A stretch of DNA of 64,000 nucleotides. Origin: Paenibacillus sp. PvR098. GTDB taxonomy: Bacteria; Bacillota; Bacilli; Paenibacillales; NBRC-103111. The stretch is taken from positions 3,838,501 to 3,902,500 of the forward strand of contig NZ_JAFIBU010000001.1 in assembly GCF_017833255.1 (NCBI RefSeq), given 5' to 3'. This document shows, in pieces, positions 1-7,696 of this stretch. A program made the position numbers and the translations under genes. Every line of letters begins with the position of its first letter. Positions within the stretch are counted from its first letter, which is position 1. The notes below the pieces were generated by a model. That model was not told where the DNA came from, made no database searches, and saw only the letters and a list, made by a program, of their open reading frames with translations.

Positions 1-28
1 AATAATTTCCAAGGAGGATTATTCAGAT

Positions 29-577
29 ATGACAGAACGTTTAGTAGGCAAACCGGCACCAGATTTTACAATGGCAACAGTATCGGGCGACGGCCAAGAA
101 TTTGGTAAAGTTTCTTTGTCCGATTACAATGGCAAATGGCTCGTACTGTTCTTCTACCCACTCGATTTCACATTTGTTTGTCCGACTGAAATTACGGCAA
201 TTAGCGATGCAGCTGATCAATTTAAAGCTGTTGATGCTGAAATTCTGGGCGTATCTACAGATAGCATTCACTCCCACCGCGCATGGATCAACACACCAGT
301 TGACCAAAACGGCTTGGGCAAGCTGAATTTCCCACTCGGTTCCGACCTTACGAAGAAAGTCGCTCGCGACTATGGCGTATTGATCGAAGAAGAAGGCATC
401 GCGCTCCGCGGCCTGTTCATCATCAGCCCAGAAGGCGAATTGATGTATCAAGTAGTACATCATAACAACGTTGGCCGCAGCGTTGAAGAAACTTACCGTG
501 TGCTCGAAGCGCTGCAATCCGGCGGTTTGTGCCCAGTAGGTTGGAAAAAAGGCGACAAGCATCTGACTGCGAAGTAA
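29..577 (+). CDS. 2-Cys peroxiredoxin (AhpC/TSA family)
   Basis: Cytoplasmic thiol peroxidase that reduces H2O2, organic hydroperoxides and peroxynitrite; family members are recycled by thioredoxin or AhpF. The 182-residue protein has the thioredoxin-fold Prx core, the peroxidatic cysteine in FVCPTE (Cys51) and the resolving cysteine in GGLCPVGW (Cys168), so it is a typical dimeric 2-Cys enzyme of normal length. The start is supported by AAGGAGG at 11-17, 11 nt before the ATG. It stands alone: a strong terminator follows 24 nt after the stop and gcvH comes next. The upstream promoter is largely outside the window. Which reductant serves it cannot be told from here. Family assignment is secure; the exact symbol (ahpC versus a bcp- or tpx-type name) is not assigned. 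Confidence 0.95.
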   Translation: MTERLVGKPAPDFTMATVSGDGQEFGKVSLSDYNGKWLVLFFYPLDFTFVCPTEITAISDAADQFKAVDAEILGVSTDSIHSHRAWINTPVDQNGLGKLNFPLGSDLTKKVARDYGVLIEEEGIALRGLFIISPEGELMYQVVHHNNVGRSVEETYRVLEALQSGGLCPVGWKKGDKHLTAK

Positions 578-600
578 TCGTCTTTTAGATTGAAATAGAT

Positions 601-635
601 CCCTCAGCTGCCTCCCCGGCGGGTCTGAGGGTTTT
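601..635 (+). terminator. Intrinsic terminator after the peroxiredoxin gene
   Basis: A perfect 7-bp stem (CCCTCAG at 601-607 with CTGAGGG at 625-631) is followed by a short T-run. It separates the peroxiredoxin transcript from gcvH. Confidence 0.85.
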
Positions 636-670
636 CTACTACATATGCGTAAAGGGGATTGGGATCAGGA

Positions 671-1054
671 ATGGAAGTTTTGCAGGGACTCAAATATAGC
701 GAGAACCATGAATGGGTACGGGTAGAAGGTAAGCGTGCGATCATCGGCATGACGGATTTTGCTCAAGAGGAATTCGGTATGATCGTGTTTGTGGAGCTGC
801 CGGAAGCAGGGGACGACCTGCAGGCGGGGGAACCGTTCGGGAGCATGGAATCCGTGAAGACAGTGACGGAGCTCTACGCGCCGGTATCCGGCAAAGTCAT
901 CGAGGTGAATCGCAAGCTGGCGGATAATCCGGGACTGATCAACATGTCGCCTTACGGCGAGGGATGGATGATCGTAGTGGAGTTGAAAGACCCGTCTGAT
1001 CTGGAACGGTTGTGGGATGCAGACAAGTACGAAAAGACCTACGTGCATGAGTAA
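671..1054 (+). CDS. gcvH: Glycine cleavage system H protein
   Basis: Lipoyl carrier protein of the glycine cleavage complex; it shuttles the aminomethyl group between the P, T and L proteins. In Firmicutes it also serves as a lipoyl relay in lipoate assembly. The 127-residue sequence has the biotinyl/lipoyl fold with the modified lysine in [15 protein letters not shown] (Lys63) and the usual C-terminal DADKYEKTY helix. A TTG at 659 is in frame, but it lies only 1-2 nt after the AAAGGGG motif (651-657); the ATG at 671 gives the usual family N-terminus and is preferred. No gcvT or gcvP is adjacent, as is common for gcvH in Bacillales. A terminator follows immediately. Confidence 0.95.
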   Translation: MEVLQGLKYSENHEWVRVEGKRAIIGMTDFAQEEFGMIVFVELPEAGDDLQAGEPFGSMESVKTVTELYAPVSGKVIEVNRKLADNPGLINMSPYGEGWMIVVELKDPSDLERLWDADKYEKTYVHE

Positions 1055-1088
1055 AAAGCAACCTGCCTAAAGGTGGGTTGCTTTTTTT
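1055..1088 (+). terminator. Intrinsic terminator of gcvH
   Basis: The stem AAAGCAACC (1055-1063) pairs with GGTTGCTTT (1076-1084), with extra partial pairing inside the loop and seven T's. The hairpin overlaps the gcvH stop codon. Confidence 0.9.
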
Positions 1089-1144
1089 ATTTCTATGTGA
1101 ATTTGTTACTGCTGGAGTGAATGGGAACTTACCATGAAACAATG

Positions 1145-1183
1145 AAAACCGGATTCTTGGGGATGCCCTTCGAATCCGGTTTT
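1145..1183 (-). terminator. Bidirectional terminator serving the GH15 gene
   Basis: A 12-bp perfect stem, AAAACCGGATTC (1145-1156) with GAATCCGGTTTT (1172-1183), lies just past the stop of the minus-strand GH15 gene. A and T runs flank both sides, so it can act in either direction as a second stop for gcvH. Confidence 0.85.
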
Positions 1184-1188
1184 TATCG

Positions 1189-3162
1189 TTAGGTCTTTGG
1201 CGAGGCCTTCAGCTTTTTATACTTCTCGATATATTTCACCACGGCCAGCACGTAGGTTGCGTGGGACCAGGTGAGCGGGGCGACGGATACCGGACCTCCG
1301 TCAATGGGATCGAGCTGCTCCGGCAGGACGCCGCTTTCCATCGCGTGCCGGACGACCCACTCGAGCGTGCGGCGGGGCGATTCCAAACCCTTCATCGTCT
1401 TGGCGTATTCGATTTCCCATTCTGCGATCCACAGCGTACAGATGATCCAAGGGTTACCCGGGATGTTCTCGATATCGGAAGAACGTTGGAAGTAATAATC
1501 ATGATGGTAGCGGGCGACGCCGCCGACTTCGGTTTTGATCGTCAGCCCGGCGCGGTTCGCTTCCATCGTTTTGACTACACGCGGGTCGTCGGCCGGTAGA
1601 ACTCCAAACTCAAAGATGCCGTAGACGCTGCTCTCGAGCGTTTTGTCCTTGACCCATTCGCCGTTATCCAGAACCAAACCGCGCACGAAACGACCTTCTT
1701 CCTCATCGTACAAGTGCTTCAGGATGCCGGATTTGATTTTTTCAGCCGTATGGCGGTAACGGCTCGCTCGTTCTTCGTCGCCGAACAAGCTGCAGAAATT
1801 GGCCGCAGCGATGAGTCCGCCGTATACGGCGGATGCGGTGAACGTGAAGATCCCGTAACGTTCCTCCCACAAGTCATAGCTCGGCTTCGGCAGATTCAGG
1901 TCGTGCTCGATGTAGCTTGACATGAACCTGGCGCTGCGGCGAATCAGCGTGCGGTACAGCGATTGCGGAAGCTCGATATCGCCGTGCCTTACATAATCCT
2001 GCCACAGCGCGAACAGCACGAGGGCCGTTTCGTCCTCTTGAATCGGCAGCTGCAATTTGCTGCCGTTCAGATAAGGGTGCCAGCTGGAGCCAACCGTTCC
2101 ATCCGGGTTGTATTTGTGATGCAAGTAGCCGTCAGGCGATAGACCGTTCGCGCAAAAGTGGAAGAACGGGGTAATCATTCCTTGATAGCCTGCCATGGTC
2201 ATGGCGTAGGCGATCAGTGCGCCGTCTCTTGGCCACATATAGCTGTAATGGTCGCGGTTGGACTGCATGATATCGGAGTCGTTAGCCGCGATAATGGCGC
2301 CGTTCACGTCGGTTTGGGTCCGGACGATCAGCAGGCTTTGCTTGTAGAGGCGAATACAGGCTTCGCTCAGGTTGCCATAATCGAGCTCCGATTTGTTCAC
2401 CCAACGCTGCCAGTAAATTTTGGTCCGGTCTAGGAGCTTGCCGGGATGGCTTTCTTTGACATAAGCGTCGAGCTTCTTGACCTCTTCCAGGTTTTTGCCC
2501 GCGGTCATCCAATAATATAGGGATTCCTCTGAATTCGGGGGAACATGCAGTCGGAAGCTAATCGTGCTGTCAACGGAGCCTTGGGCAATCGCGTTGCCCA
2601 TCAGATGGCCATCCTCCGCATCCCGCCAAGTCCCTTCGGCGTTGTAAAACCGTTTGACCCCTGTCGTATATTGAAACAGGCCTTCACTGCCCGTCTGCCC
2701 GTTAAACATGAAATAGCGGTCCTTTTTATAATGAAACACCGTATTGTTCTGCGGATAATAGGCTGCCGTATCGCCGACTTCGGTCTCGTTAATGACCAAA
2801 TCCTGATTAAAGAACATGCGGACTTCGCGCACTTTGTCCCAATGATTATGAATTTGCACACGCTTCAAATAAATATCTTCACGCTGGTGAACACCGTCAT
2901 TGATCAGCAGGGTAATTCCCAGATGATAATGGGAGGCTTTGACCTCGGTGACCAGCGAATCCTCTGCATACGAAAGTTCAATATTCCACTCCGGGTCGGC
3001 GAGCCAACTGAATGCGCCGTCTACCCACAGACCGACTCTGCACTGATAGCCGCTGACGTGGTTTAATTGGCCTACATAAGGATAGTATAAATCGCGCATA
3101 TACGTATGACGATCCAAGTTGATCAAAAACTTGCCGTTCCCGATGACTAAATGTCTTGGCAA
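1189..3162 (-). CDS. Glycoside hydrolase family 15 (glucoamylase-like) protein
   Basis: Predicted inverting exo-acting alpha-glucosidase of the GH15 clan, releasing glucose from alpha-glucans or acting on oligosaccharides, dextran or trehalose; the substrate cannot be fixed from sequence. An N-terminal beta-sandwich (about residues 1-260) precedes an (alpha/alpha)6 barrel with WPRDGA, the general-acid region DLWEE and the general-base region LPEQLDP. No signal peptide is visible, so it is probably intracellular. A GTG at 3171 sits 1 nt after AGAAGGA; TTG at 3162 has about 10 nt spacing and gives PRHLVIGNGK, the usual family beginning, so it was chosen. It is a monocistronic minus-strand gene with its own terminator. 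A glycogen debranching enzyme is encoded 47 kb away, and both could act on intracellular glucan. Confidence 0.9.
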   Translation of the reverse strand: MPRHLVIGNGKFLINLDRHTYMRDLYYPYVGQLNHVSGYQCRVGLWVDGAFSWLADPEWNIELSYAEDSLVTEVKASHYHLGITLLINDGVHQREDIYLKRVQIHNHWDKVREVRMFFNQDLVINETEVGDTAAYYPQNNTVFHYKKDRYFMFNGQTGSEGLFQYTTGVKRFYNAEGTWRDAEDGHLMGNAIAQGSVDSTISFRLHVPPNSEESLYYWMTAGKNLEEVKKLDAYVKESHPGKLLDRTKIYWQRWVNKSELDYGNLSEACIRLYKQSLLIVRTQTDVNGAIIAANDSDIMQSNRDHYSYMWPRDGALIAYAMTMAGYQGMITPFFHFCANGLSPDGYLHHKYNPDGTVGSSWHPYLNGSKLQLPIQEDETALVLFALWQDYVRHGDIELPQSLYRTLIRRSARFMSSYIEHDLNLPKPSYDLWEERYGIFTFTASAVYGGLIAAANFCSLFGDEERASRYRHTAEKIKSGILKHLYDEEEGRFVRGLVLDNGEWVKDKTLESSVYGIFEFGVLPADDPRVVKTMEANRAGLTIKTEVGGVARYHHDYYFQRSSDIENIPGNPWIICTLWIAEWEIEYAKTMKGLESPRRTLEWVVRHAMESGVLPEQLDPIDGGPVSVAPLTWSHATYVLAVVKYIEKYKKLKASPKT

Positions 3163-3356
3163 TCTACCCACATCCTTCTCTATCCAGAATGCAATCTATC
3201 TTTTTAGAGTACCTTTTTATGGCAATCCGGTCAATCCATGAAAAAACGATGATAACGGATACCGGCGCACTTTATGCAAAATTTCAGGGTGTGATCGGAC
3301 TTCGAACCTATCAACCTATTATTTCCGGTTTTCTAGAGCGTATACAGGCAAAATAA

Positions 3357-3424
3357 AATCTCCAACCCGAAGCTGCAGCCGGGGCACATCTATTTCGATG
3401 TCCGGAGCCAGCCAAGTGGAGATT
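3357..3424 (-). terminator. Branched hairpin terminator after the KTSC gene
   Basis: Arms AATCTCCA (3357-3364) and TGGAGATT (3417-3424) enclose an inner stem formed by CACATC and GATGTCC segments. Read on the minus strand the outer stem is followed by a TTTATTTT tract, and it lies 42 bp beyond the stop of the minus-strand KTSC gene. The 3163-3465 interval otherwise holds only the presumed GH15 promoter, which was not resolved. Confidence 0.6.
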
Positions 3425-3465
3425 GGGTGAAGTCTTGATTGGTTATGTTATGCCGTATGCGTCTG

Positions 3466-3678
3466 CTATGTGTGTGGGGGAAAAAATCTTTTATCACCTG
3501 TCAGCTTCATGATCATATCGTACCGGTTAGGGGACTGCAGCAGCGATTGATATTGATCCGGCTTAATGCCACTGCAAGTGAGCGTTTGACCCGTATGATA
3601 CTGAATGTGCATTTGTGAGGCTTGGTCATCATATCTCACGAATGCGATCTGCTTCGAGCCGATCGGAAGCAGCTTCAT
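3466..3678 (-). CDS. Small KTSC-domain-like protein
   Basis: A 70-residue protein whose layout (a central YDD, an MHIQYHTGQTLTCSG strand pair and a C-terminal YQSLLQSPNRYDMIMKLTGD helix) resembles the KTSC domain, a small fold of unknown function that is often found next to nucleic-acid metabolism proteins in other bacteria. There is no signal peptide or transmembrane segment. The start ATG at 3678 is supported by AAAGGAGAG about 8 nt upstream on the minus strand. A terminator-like hairpin lies in its leader (3712-3747), which could attenuate expression. The function is unknown; the family call is by pattern only. Confidence 0.6.
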   Translation of the reverse strand: MKLLPIGSKQIAFVRYDDQASQMHIQYHTGQTLTCSGIKPDQYQSLLQSPNRYDMIMKLTGDKRFFPPHT

Positions 3679-4138
3679 ATGCTCATCTCTCCTTTCATGG
3701 CTAAGAACGAAAAATCCGTCTGCTTGCAGCGTGCCGGCAGCGGATTTATCGTTGTAGAAATCGATACATTACTTTATGCTGACTGCCCAGCATTTAGAAT
3801 GCATTTTGATACGTATTTAACATCCCCACGGAAAGTCGTCAGCGGAAAGCAAAAGACTTGGTCTGCCCACGTTATAACATAAATGTTCGGTCTCCTGTCA
3901 TACAGTTGGAATAAGTACTCATTACTTCGCGCTTAGCCAAATCCTGGAACACGAGTGCTTGAATGAATGAGATAGGTAACAATTAACTGGCTTTCATCTA
4001 AAAGAAAAAAGAGGATTTTTGTATCCTTTGGTCGAATACAACTTAGGATACCCACATGTGTATTTTGTCTTTTAACGAATATGACGCGAATTGATATAGG
4101 TTGAGATAACTTCGGATAGGGATCAGGGGGCGAACACG
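3679..4138. other. Intergenic region between divergent genes
   Basis: 460 bp between the minus-strand KTSC gene and the plus-strand zinc-ribbon gene. On the minus strand AAATCCG (3747-3741) and CGGATTT (3718-3712) pair with an extra CTGC/GCAG step and are followed by five T's, which is a terminator-like hairpin 33 bp upstream of the KTSC start. The rest is AT-rich with no convincing gene; promoters for both genes must lie here but were not identified. A single CACATGTG octamer occurs at 4053-4060. Confidence 0.5.
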
Positions 4139-4567
4139 ATGAGCTTTTGCTGCGGTGCCAGCATGTTGGGAACGAAAGGGACGTTAAAGCATATAAGAAC
4201 GCATATTCACAATGTGCCTCTACTATTCTGCCCAGTGTGCCACCGTGTGGAAGTGCACCATCTCGTAGAGAACGAATATGAAATTTTAGCCGAGTACGCG
4301 CACGGCGACGGTGCTCCTGAAGTTGATTTTGGGGAATACGTAGACGGCCAAGATCCGTCCAATCTTTTTGAGAATTGCGTAAACAACGACGATGAGGAAC
4401 CGCTTGAGGTCGTACGGAGTCAGATCGACATGGCTCTGGACCTTCTTATGGTGGCCAAAGAAATCGGGGACGCCGAATGGGAACGACAGCTGAAGAAGCG
4501 GCTGAACGTACTTAGCCAGCGGCAGCATAAGCTAAAGAGCAAAAAAACCATGCGAGGCCTGTCCTAG
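4139..4567 (+). CDS. Zinc-ribbon protein with C-terminal coiled helix
   Basis: 142 residues. The N-terminal half carries cysteine pairs (FCCG at residues 3-6 and CPVCH near residue 31) and resembles YgiT/MqsA-type zinc ribbons. The middle is acidic, and the C-terminal 50 residues are a charged helix (DAEWERQLKKRLNVLSQRQHKLK) reminiscent of the UVR motif of UvrB/UvrC and McsA. It is not secreted. The ATG is preceded by AGGGGG with good spacing. It lies upstream of sigI, separated from it by a long hairpin terminator, so it is probably transcribed separately. A role in protein or nucleic-acid binding is only inference. Confidence 0.65.
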   Translation: MSFCCGASMLGTKGTLKHIRTHIHNVPLLFCPVCHRVEVHHLVENEYEILAEYAHGDGAPEVDFGEYVDGQDPSNLFENCVNNDDEEPLEVVRSQIDMALDLLMVAKEIGDAEWERQLKKRLNVLSQRQHKLKSKKTMRGLS

Positions 4568-4581
4568 GCCGTATTAAACAT

Positions 4582-4743
4582 AACGTCCCTTCATTAGCCC
4601 GCTTCCTCCCGGCAGGGGCATAAGGCCGCTTGTCGGCCTGTGCTCCTATGCCTGGAGCGGCGCTTACGGCCGCATAGTGAATGCAGCCCAAGCCATCGGG
4701 GCCGAACCGCAGTAATATGCGGCTCGAGAAGGGACGTTTTTTT
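4582..4743 (+). terminator. Long structured RNA element ending in a terminator
   Basis: The outer arms AACGTCCCTTC (4582-4592) and GAAGGGACGTT (4728-4738) pair perfectly over 11 bp and are followed by seven T's. The 135-nt interior has further stems: AGGCCG with CGGCCT around 4623-4637, extended by AGGGGCA/TGCTCCT, and CCGCA with TGCGG near 4707-4722. This is much larger than a normal terminator and could be a terminated small RNA or a dispersed repeat. At minimum it ends the transcript of the zinc-ribbon gene. Confidence 0.65.
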
Positions 4744-4821
4744 GTTTTCGGGGTGCCTGAAGGTCCAAAACTTCAGTATTCAAATGATTGTGAAAATTTA
4801 GGAGGGGAAGCGCGGAGCTTA

Positions 4822-4850
4822 CCCCCGTAATCGTTAGAAAATCAGCGAAA
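4822..4850 (+). promoter_or_regulatory. Candidate SigI-dependent promoter
   Basis: ACCCCC (4822-4827) and CGAA (4847-4850) match the -35 and -10 core motifs reported for SigI of B. subtilis, and they lie just upstream of sigI, as expected for autoregulation. The spacing between the two motifs has not been checked against mapped SigI promoters. Confidence 0.5.
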
Positions 4851-4874
4851 AATCTATAGTGTGAGGTGGAACGA

Positions 4875-5684
4875 TTGCTGCTCGTTTTATTTAAGAAATT
4901 TTTAGGAAAACGCCAGTCTCCCCACCCGGAAACCGCGGAAAAGCAAGCGCCGGAACAAATCGTAATTCGTATTCAAGAGGGTGATTTACGCCTTCGCAAC
5001 CAATTTATTACGGATTATCAGCCGTATGTTGCCAAGGTGACGAGCAGATTTTGTAAAAGATATGTGGATCCGTCCCGGGACGATGAGTTCAGCATTGCGC
5101 TCGGAGCTTTTAATGAGGCGATCAATCAATTTTCTCCTCAGGCAGGACGTTCGTTTCTCGGTTTTGCTGAACAGGTGATCCGCCGTCGGCTTATCGATTA
5201 TGTCCGCAAGGAGCAGCGGTTCTCACAGCAGATTCCTTACAGCACGTTCGAGGTGGAGGACGAGGAAGACAATATCGTCAATCCCATCGAGATTCACCAG
5301 GCCATTGAACAATATGAGAAGCAGCAAGGAAGCCTTGAGCGACGTAGTGAAATCATCGAGTTAAACCGCTCCTTGTCCGATTTCGGAATCGGGTTTGCCG
5401 ATCTGGTCGACGCTTCACCAAAGCATGACGATTCACGTCAGGCGCTCTTTGGGATCGCGAAGAAGCTGTCCGAGGATGCGGGGCTGATGCAGACCATGCT
5501 GTCAAAGCGAATGCTTCCCATTAAGGAATTGCTGGATCAAGTGCAGGTGTCGCGCAAGACGTTGGAACGCAACCGCAAGTTTATTATTGCTGTAGCTCTG
5601 ATCTATATCGGGCCATATCCATATCTCAGAGATTATTTACAAATCAGAGGCGACTCGGAAGAAGGGGGGGACACGAATGAATAA
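4875..5684 (+). CDS. sigI: RNA polymerase sigma factor SigI
   Basis: Alternative sigma-70 family factor, linked to heat and envelope stress in Bacillus and to polysaccharide sensing in clostridia. The protein shows a region 2 core (DDEFSIALGAFNEAINQF, then FLGFAEQVIRRRLIDYVRKE) and the SigI-type C-terminal domain with the motif SRKTLERNRKFIIAVALIYIG. The annotated start is TTG 4875, 5 nt after GAGGTGG (4863-4869); the in-frame GTG at 4866 overlaps that ribosome binding site and is less likely. The 3' end overlaps rsgI by 8 nt (ATGAATAA), so sigma and anti-sigma factor are translationally coupled. A candidate SigI promoter precedes the gene. Confidence 0.93.
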   Translation: MLLVLFKKFLGKRQSPHPETAEKQAPEQIVIRIQEGDLRLRNQFITDYQPYVAKVTSRFCKRYVDPSRDDEFSIALGAFNEAINQFSPQAGRSFLGFAEQVIRRRLIDYVRKEQRFSQQIPYSTFEVEDEEDNIVNPIEIHQAIEQYEKQQGSLERRSEIIELNRSLSDFGIGFADLVDASPKHDDSRQALFGIAKKLSEDAGLMQTMLSKRMLPIKELLDQVQVSRKTLERNRKFIIAVALIYIGPYPYLRDYLQIRGDSEEGGDTNE

Positions 5685-7311
5685 AGGAATCGTGATGGAA
5701 ATCACGGATAAAAACATCATAGTGATGCGTTCGGACGGACGGTTTCAGCGGGTAGCCCGAAAGAAAAGAAGCTGCGAAATCGGCGATGAAATCACCTATG
5801 CCGATGAAGGCCTTAATTGGAGGAGCCCGTCTGTTGCCGGGCGTTCGGCCATCGTGGCAGCCGTGGTGTTCTGTTTGGTGCTGTTCGCGAGCTTTCAGGG
5901 CAAACTCGGAAGCCCGGAGGTGGTCGCTTATATATCGATCGACATTAACCCAAGCGTGGAGATGGGCATCGATATACGGGAGCGAGTGCTTGAGCTTCGA
6001 GGTTTGAATGAAGATGGCGAGCAGCTGATACAAGCGGTCGATTATAAGCAAAAGCCGCTGGAGACGGTGACGGCTGGTATTTTGAGCAGTGCTGAACAAA
6101 CGGCGTTCTCCAAAGGGGAGGCCGAAATCGTTATAGCCAGCACCGTAATTGATCCTAGCGGTAAGGTCAGCGACACGCAGATTGCAGAGAAGCTGCGCAT
6201 CCAGGTGACGGAATACATACAAACATCGCATCCGACGCAAGTAGAATCCTACCAGATAGCCTCTTTTGCCGCACCTCAGGAAGTTCGTGAAGCCGCCGCT
6301 CAGAACGGCGTGTCCATGGGTAAATATACGGTGTACCTGAATGCAAAAAGCAGCGGTGCTGTTGTTACCCTTGACGAGCTGAAGACAAAATCTGTGCTTA
6401 ACATTTCAAAAGAAAACCCGGAAGTGGCTCAAATCATGGCACCCGACCGTGTTCCGACCAAGGAAGCCATCAAACAGTTGGTTGAGGAAGAAAAATCGGG
6501 GGAGCTGGATAAGAGGCTCCAGGAGTGGCTGAAAAATCGGGAACAGGCCGATAAGAACAGGAACAACACGGAAAACCGACAGGGCAATAATGACTTCAAG
6601 ACCGATGAGAAGAAGTCGACGGTTCCGTCTATCGAAGGGAAAACCAACAGAGATAAAGATGATGACAACGATGACGATGATCGTGATGACGACAGAGAGA
6701 ACAATAGAAATAATGGCAGAGATCATGACCGGGATGATGATAAAGATGACGATGATTCAAAGAACTCCGGATCGGTCAATGTCAGGCCAGGTTCAATTAA
6801 TCCGTCTGTAACACAACCTGGCTCCAGAGGAACAGGCACCGGGCATCAAGGAGATAATAGGGACGACCGTGACGACGACGGTAAGTGGAGTTCCGGCAGC
6901 AACAATGATAGCAGAAAGAGCCAAGAGGAGCGCCGCCGTGAGGCTGAAGAGAAGCGCTTAAAAGAGCAGAAGAAAAAAGAAGAAGAGGCGCGCAAGAAGC
7001 AAGAAGAGCAGCGCGAGAAGGACGAGGAGAGAAAGAAGAAGCAGGAAGAAGACCTTCGCAAACGGCTTGAAGATGAGAAAAAGAAGGCCGAGGAGAAGCG
7101 AAAAAAGGAAGAGGAGAAGCGGGAAAAAGCAGAGGACAAGCGTAAGGAAAATGAGAAGGACAGGGAAGACGATCGCAAGAATCGGGACGATGAACGAGAC
7201 TCGAGAGAAGATTCAAATTCTGAACGTCAAGCGCTGCGAAACGACAACGGGGAATGGACGAAAACTTGGCATCGCTCGCTCACCCTACCCCTCTTTAATG
7301 AACGCCAATAG
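5677..7311 (+). CDS. rsgI: RsgI-type membrane anti-sigma-I factor with charged C-terminal tail
   Basis: Single-pass membrane protein that binds SigI at its cytosolic N-terminus (residues 1-50, RsgI_N type: MNKGIVMEITDKNIIVMRSDG) and releases it after an extracytoplasmic signal. The transmembrane segment is about residues 55-73. The conserved juxtamembrane domain holds DINPSVE; in clostridial RsgI proteins autoproteolysis occurs at the Asn-Pro bond, here Asn91-Pro92. Instead of a carbohydrate-binding module, the outside region ends in a low-complexity tail: a Lys/Asn/Glu linker, an Asp/Arg-rich block (about 325-365), then about 100 residues of E/K/R repeats likely to form a single charged helix or coiled coil (about 410-515). 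It is coupled to sigI by overlap, with a strong terminator after it. The input signal is unknown; wall or divalent-cation sensing would be speculation. Confidence 0.9.
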   Translation: MNKGIVMEITDKNIIVMRSDGRFQRVARKKRSCEIGDEITYADEGLNWRSPSVAGRSAIVAAVVFCLVLFASFQGKLGSPEVVAYISIDINPSVEMGIDIRERVLELRGLNEDGEQLIQAVDYKQKPLETVTAGILSSAEQTAFSKGEAEIVIASTVIDPSGKVSDTQIAEKLRIQVTEYIQTSHPTQVESYQIASFAAPQEVREAAAQNGVSMGKYTVYLNAKSSGAVVTLDELKTKSVLNISKENPEVAQIMAPDRVPTKEAIKQLVEEEKSGELDKRLQEWLKNREQADKNRNNTENRQGNNDFKTDEKKSTVPSIEGKTNRDKDDDNDDDDRDDDRENNRNNGRDHDRDDDKDDDDSKNSGSVNVRPGSINPSVTQPGSRGTGTGHQGDNRDDRDDDGKWSSGSNNDSRKSQEERRREAEEKRLKEQKKKEEEARKKQEEQREKDEERKKKQEEDLRKRLEDEKKKAEEKRKKEEEKREKAEDKRKENEKDREDDRKNRDDERDSREDSNSERQALRNDNGEWTKTWHRSLTLPLFNERQ

Positions 7312-7360
7312 AATGAAGAGCACGGATACGGATGCCTTTAACGCTGGACCGTAGCCTTCG

Positions 7361-7397
7361 TAACAGCCGGTGCAGCGCGCGCCGGCTGTTATGTTTT
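7361..7397 (+). terminator. Intrinsic terminator of the sigI-rsgI operon
   Basis: TAACAGCCGG (7361-7370) pairs with CCGGCTGTTA (7382-7391) around a GC-rich loop, followed by a T-run. It closes the operon. Confidence 0.9.
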
Positions 7398-7696
7398 TTC
7401 CCGGATGACCGATATAAATGGGGGTTGGCCCCTTAATTACTCACATCCTAGTATGATATGGAAAAGTACAAGTCAATGGGATGACAAATGGTGGTAGCGT
7501 ATAAGAGAAGGCATGCCAAGGCTTCGGAAGCGCTAACGGGACTGAAGGGAGATAGGAGATAAAATGATTCTGTGGGTACGTATGAGTCTGTTGGAATGAG
7601 ATTTCCTGCAGACTGTTTTTTTACCGGGTGTCGTAATATAATGGCATAAAGAGCATGGCTCAAGGTGTCGATGCAAGGATAGAGGGGGAATCTGCG
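7398..7696. other. Intergenic region before the aldo/keto reductase gene
   Basis: About 300 bp with no credible gene. AGAGGGGG at 7680-7687 is the ribosome binding site of the reductase gene. No confident promoter or riboswitch was recognised. Confidence 0.5.

Noticed and set aside
41..562. 173-codon frame antisense to the peroxiredoxin gene
   Set aside because: It is a full-length shadow of a clear enzyme gene with no ribosome binding site and atypical composition.
4053..4060. A fifth CACATGTG octamer outside the element
   Set aside because: Its flanks do not share the extended CGGCACATGTGGA sequence and one occurrence is expected by chance in a window of this size.
6797..7216. Minus-strand frames opposite the charged tail of RsgI
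   Set aside because: The Ser/Phe/Leu-rich products are mirror images of the E/K/R repeat codons and have no start signals.
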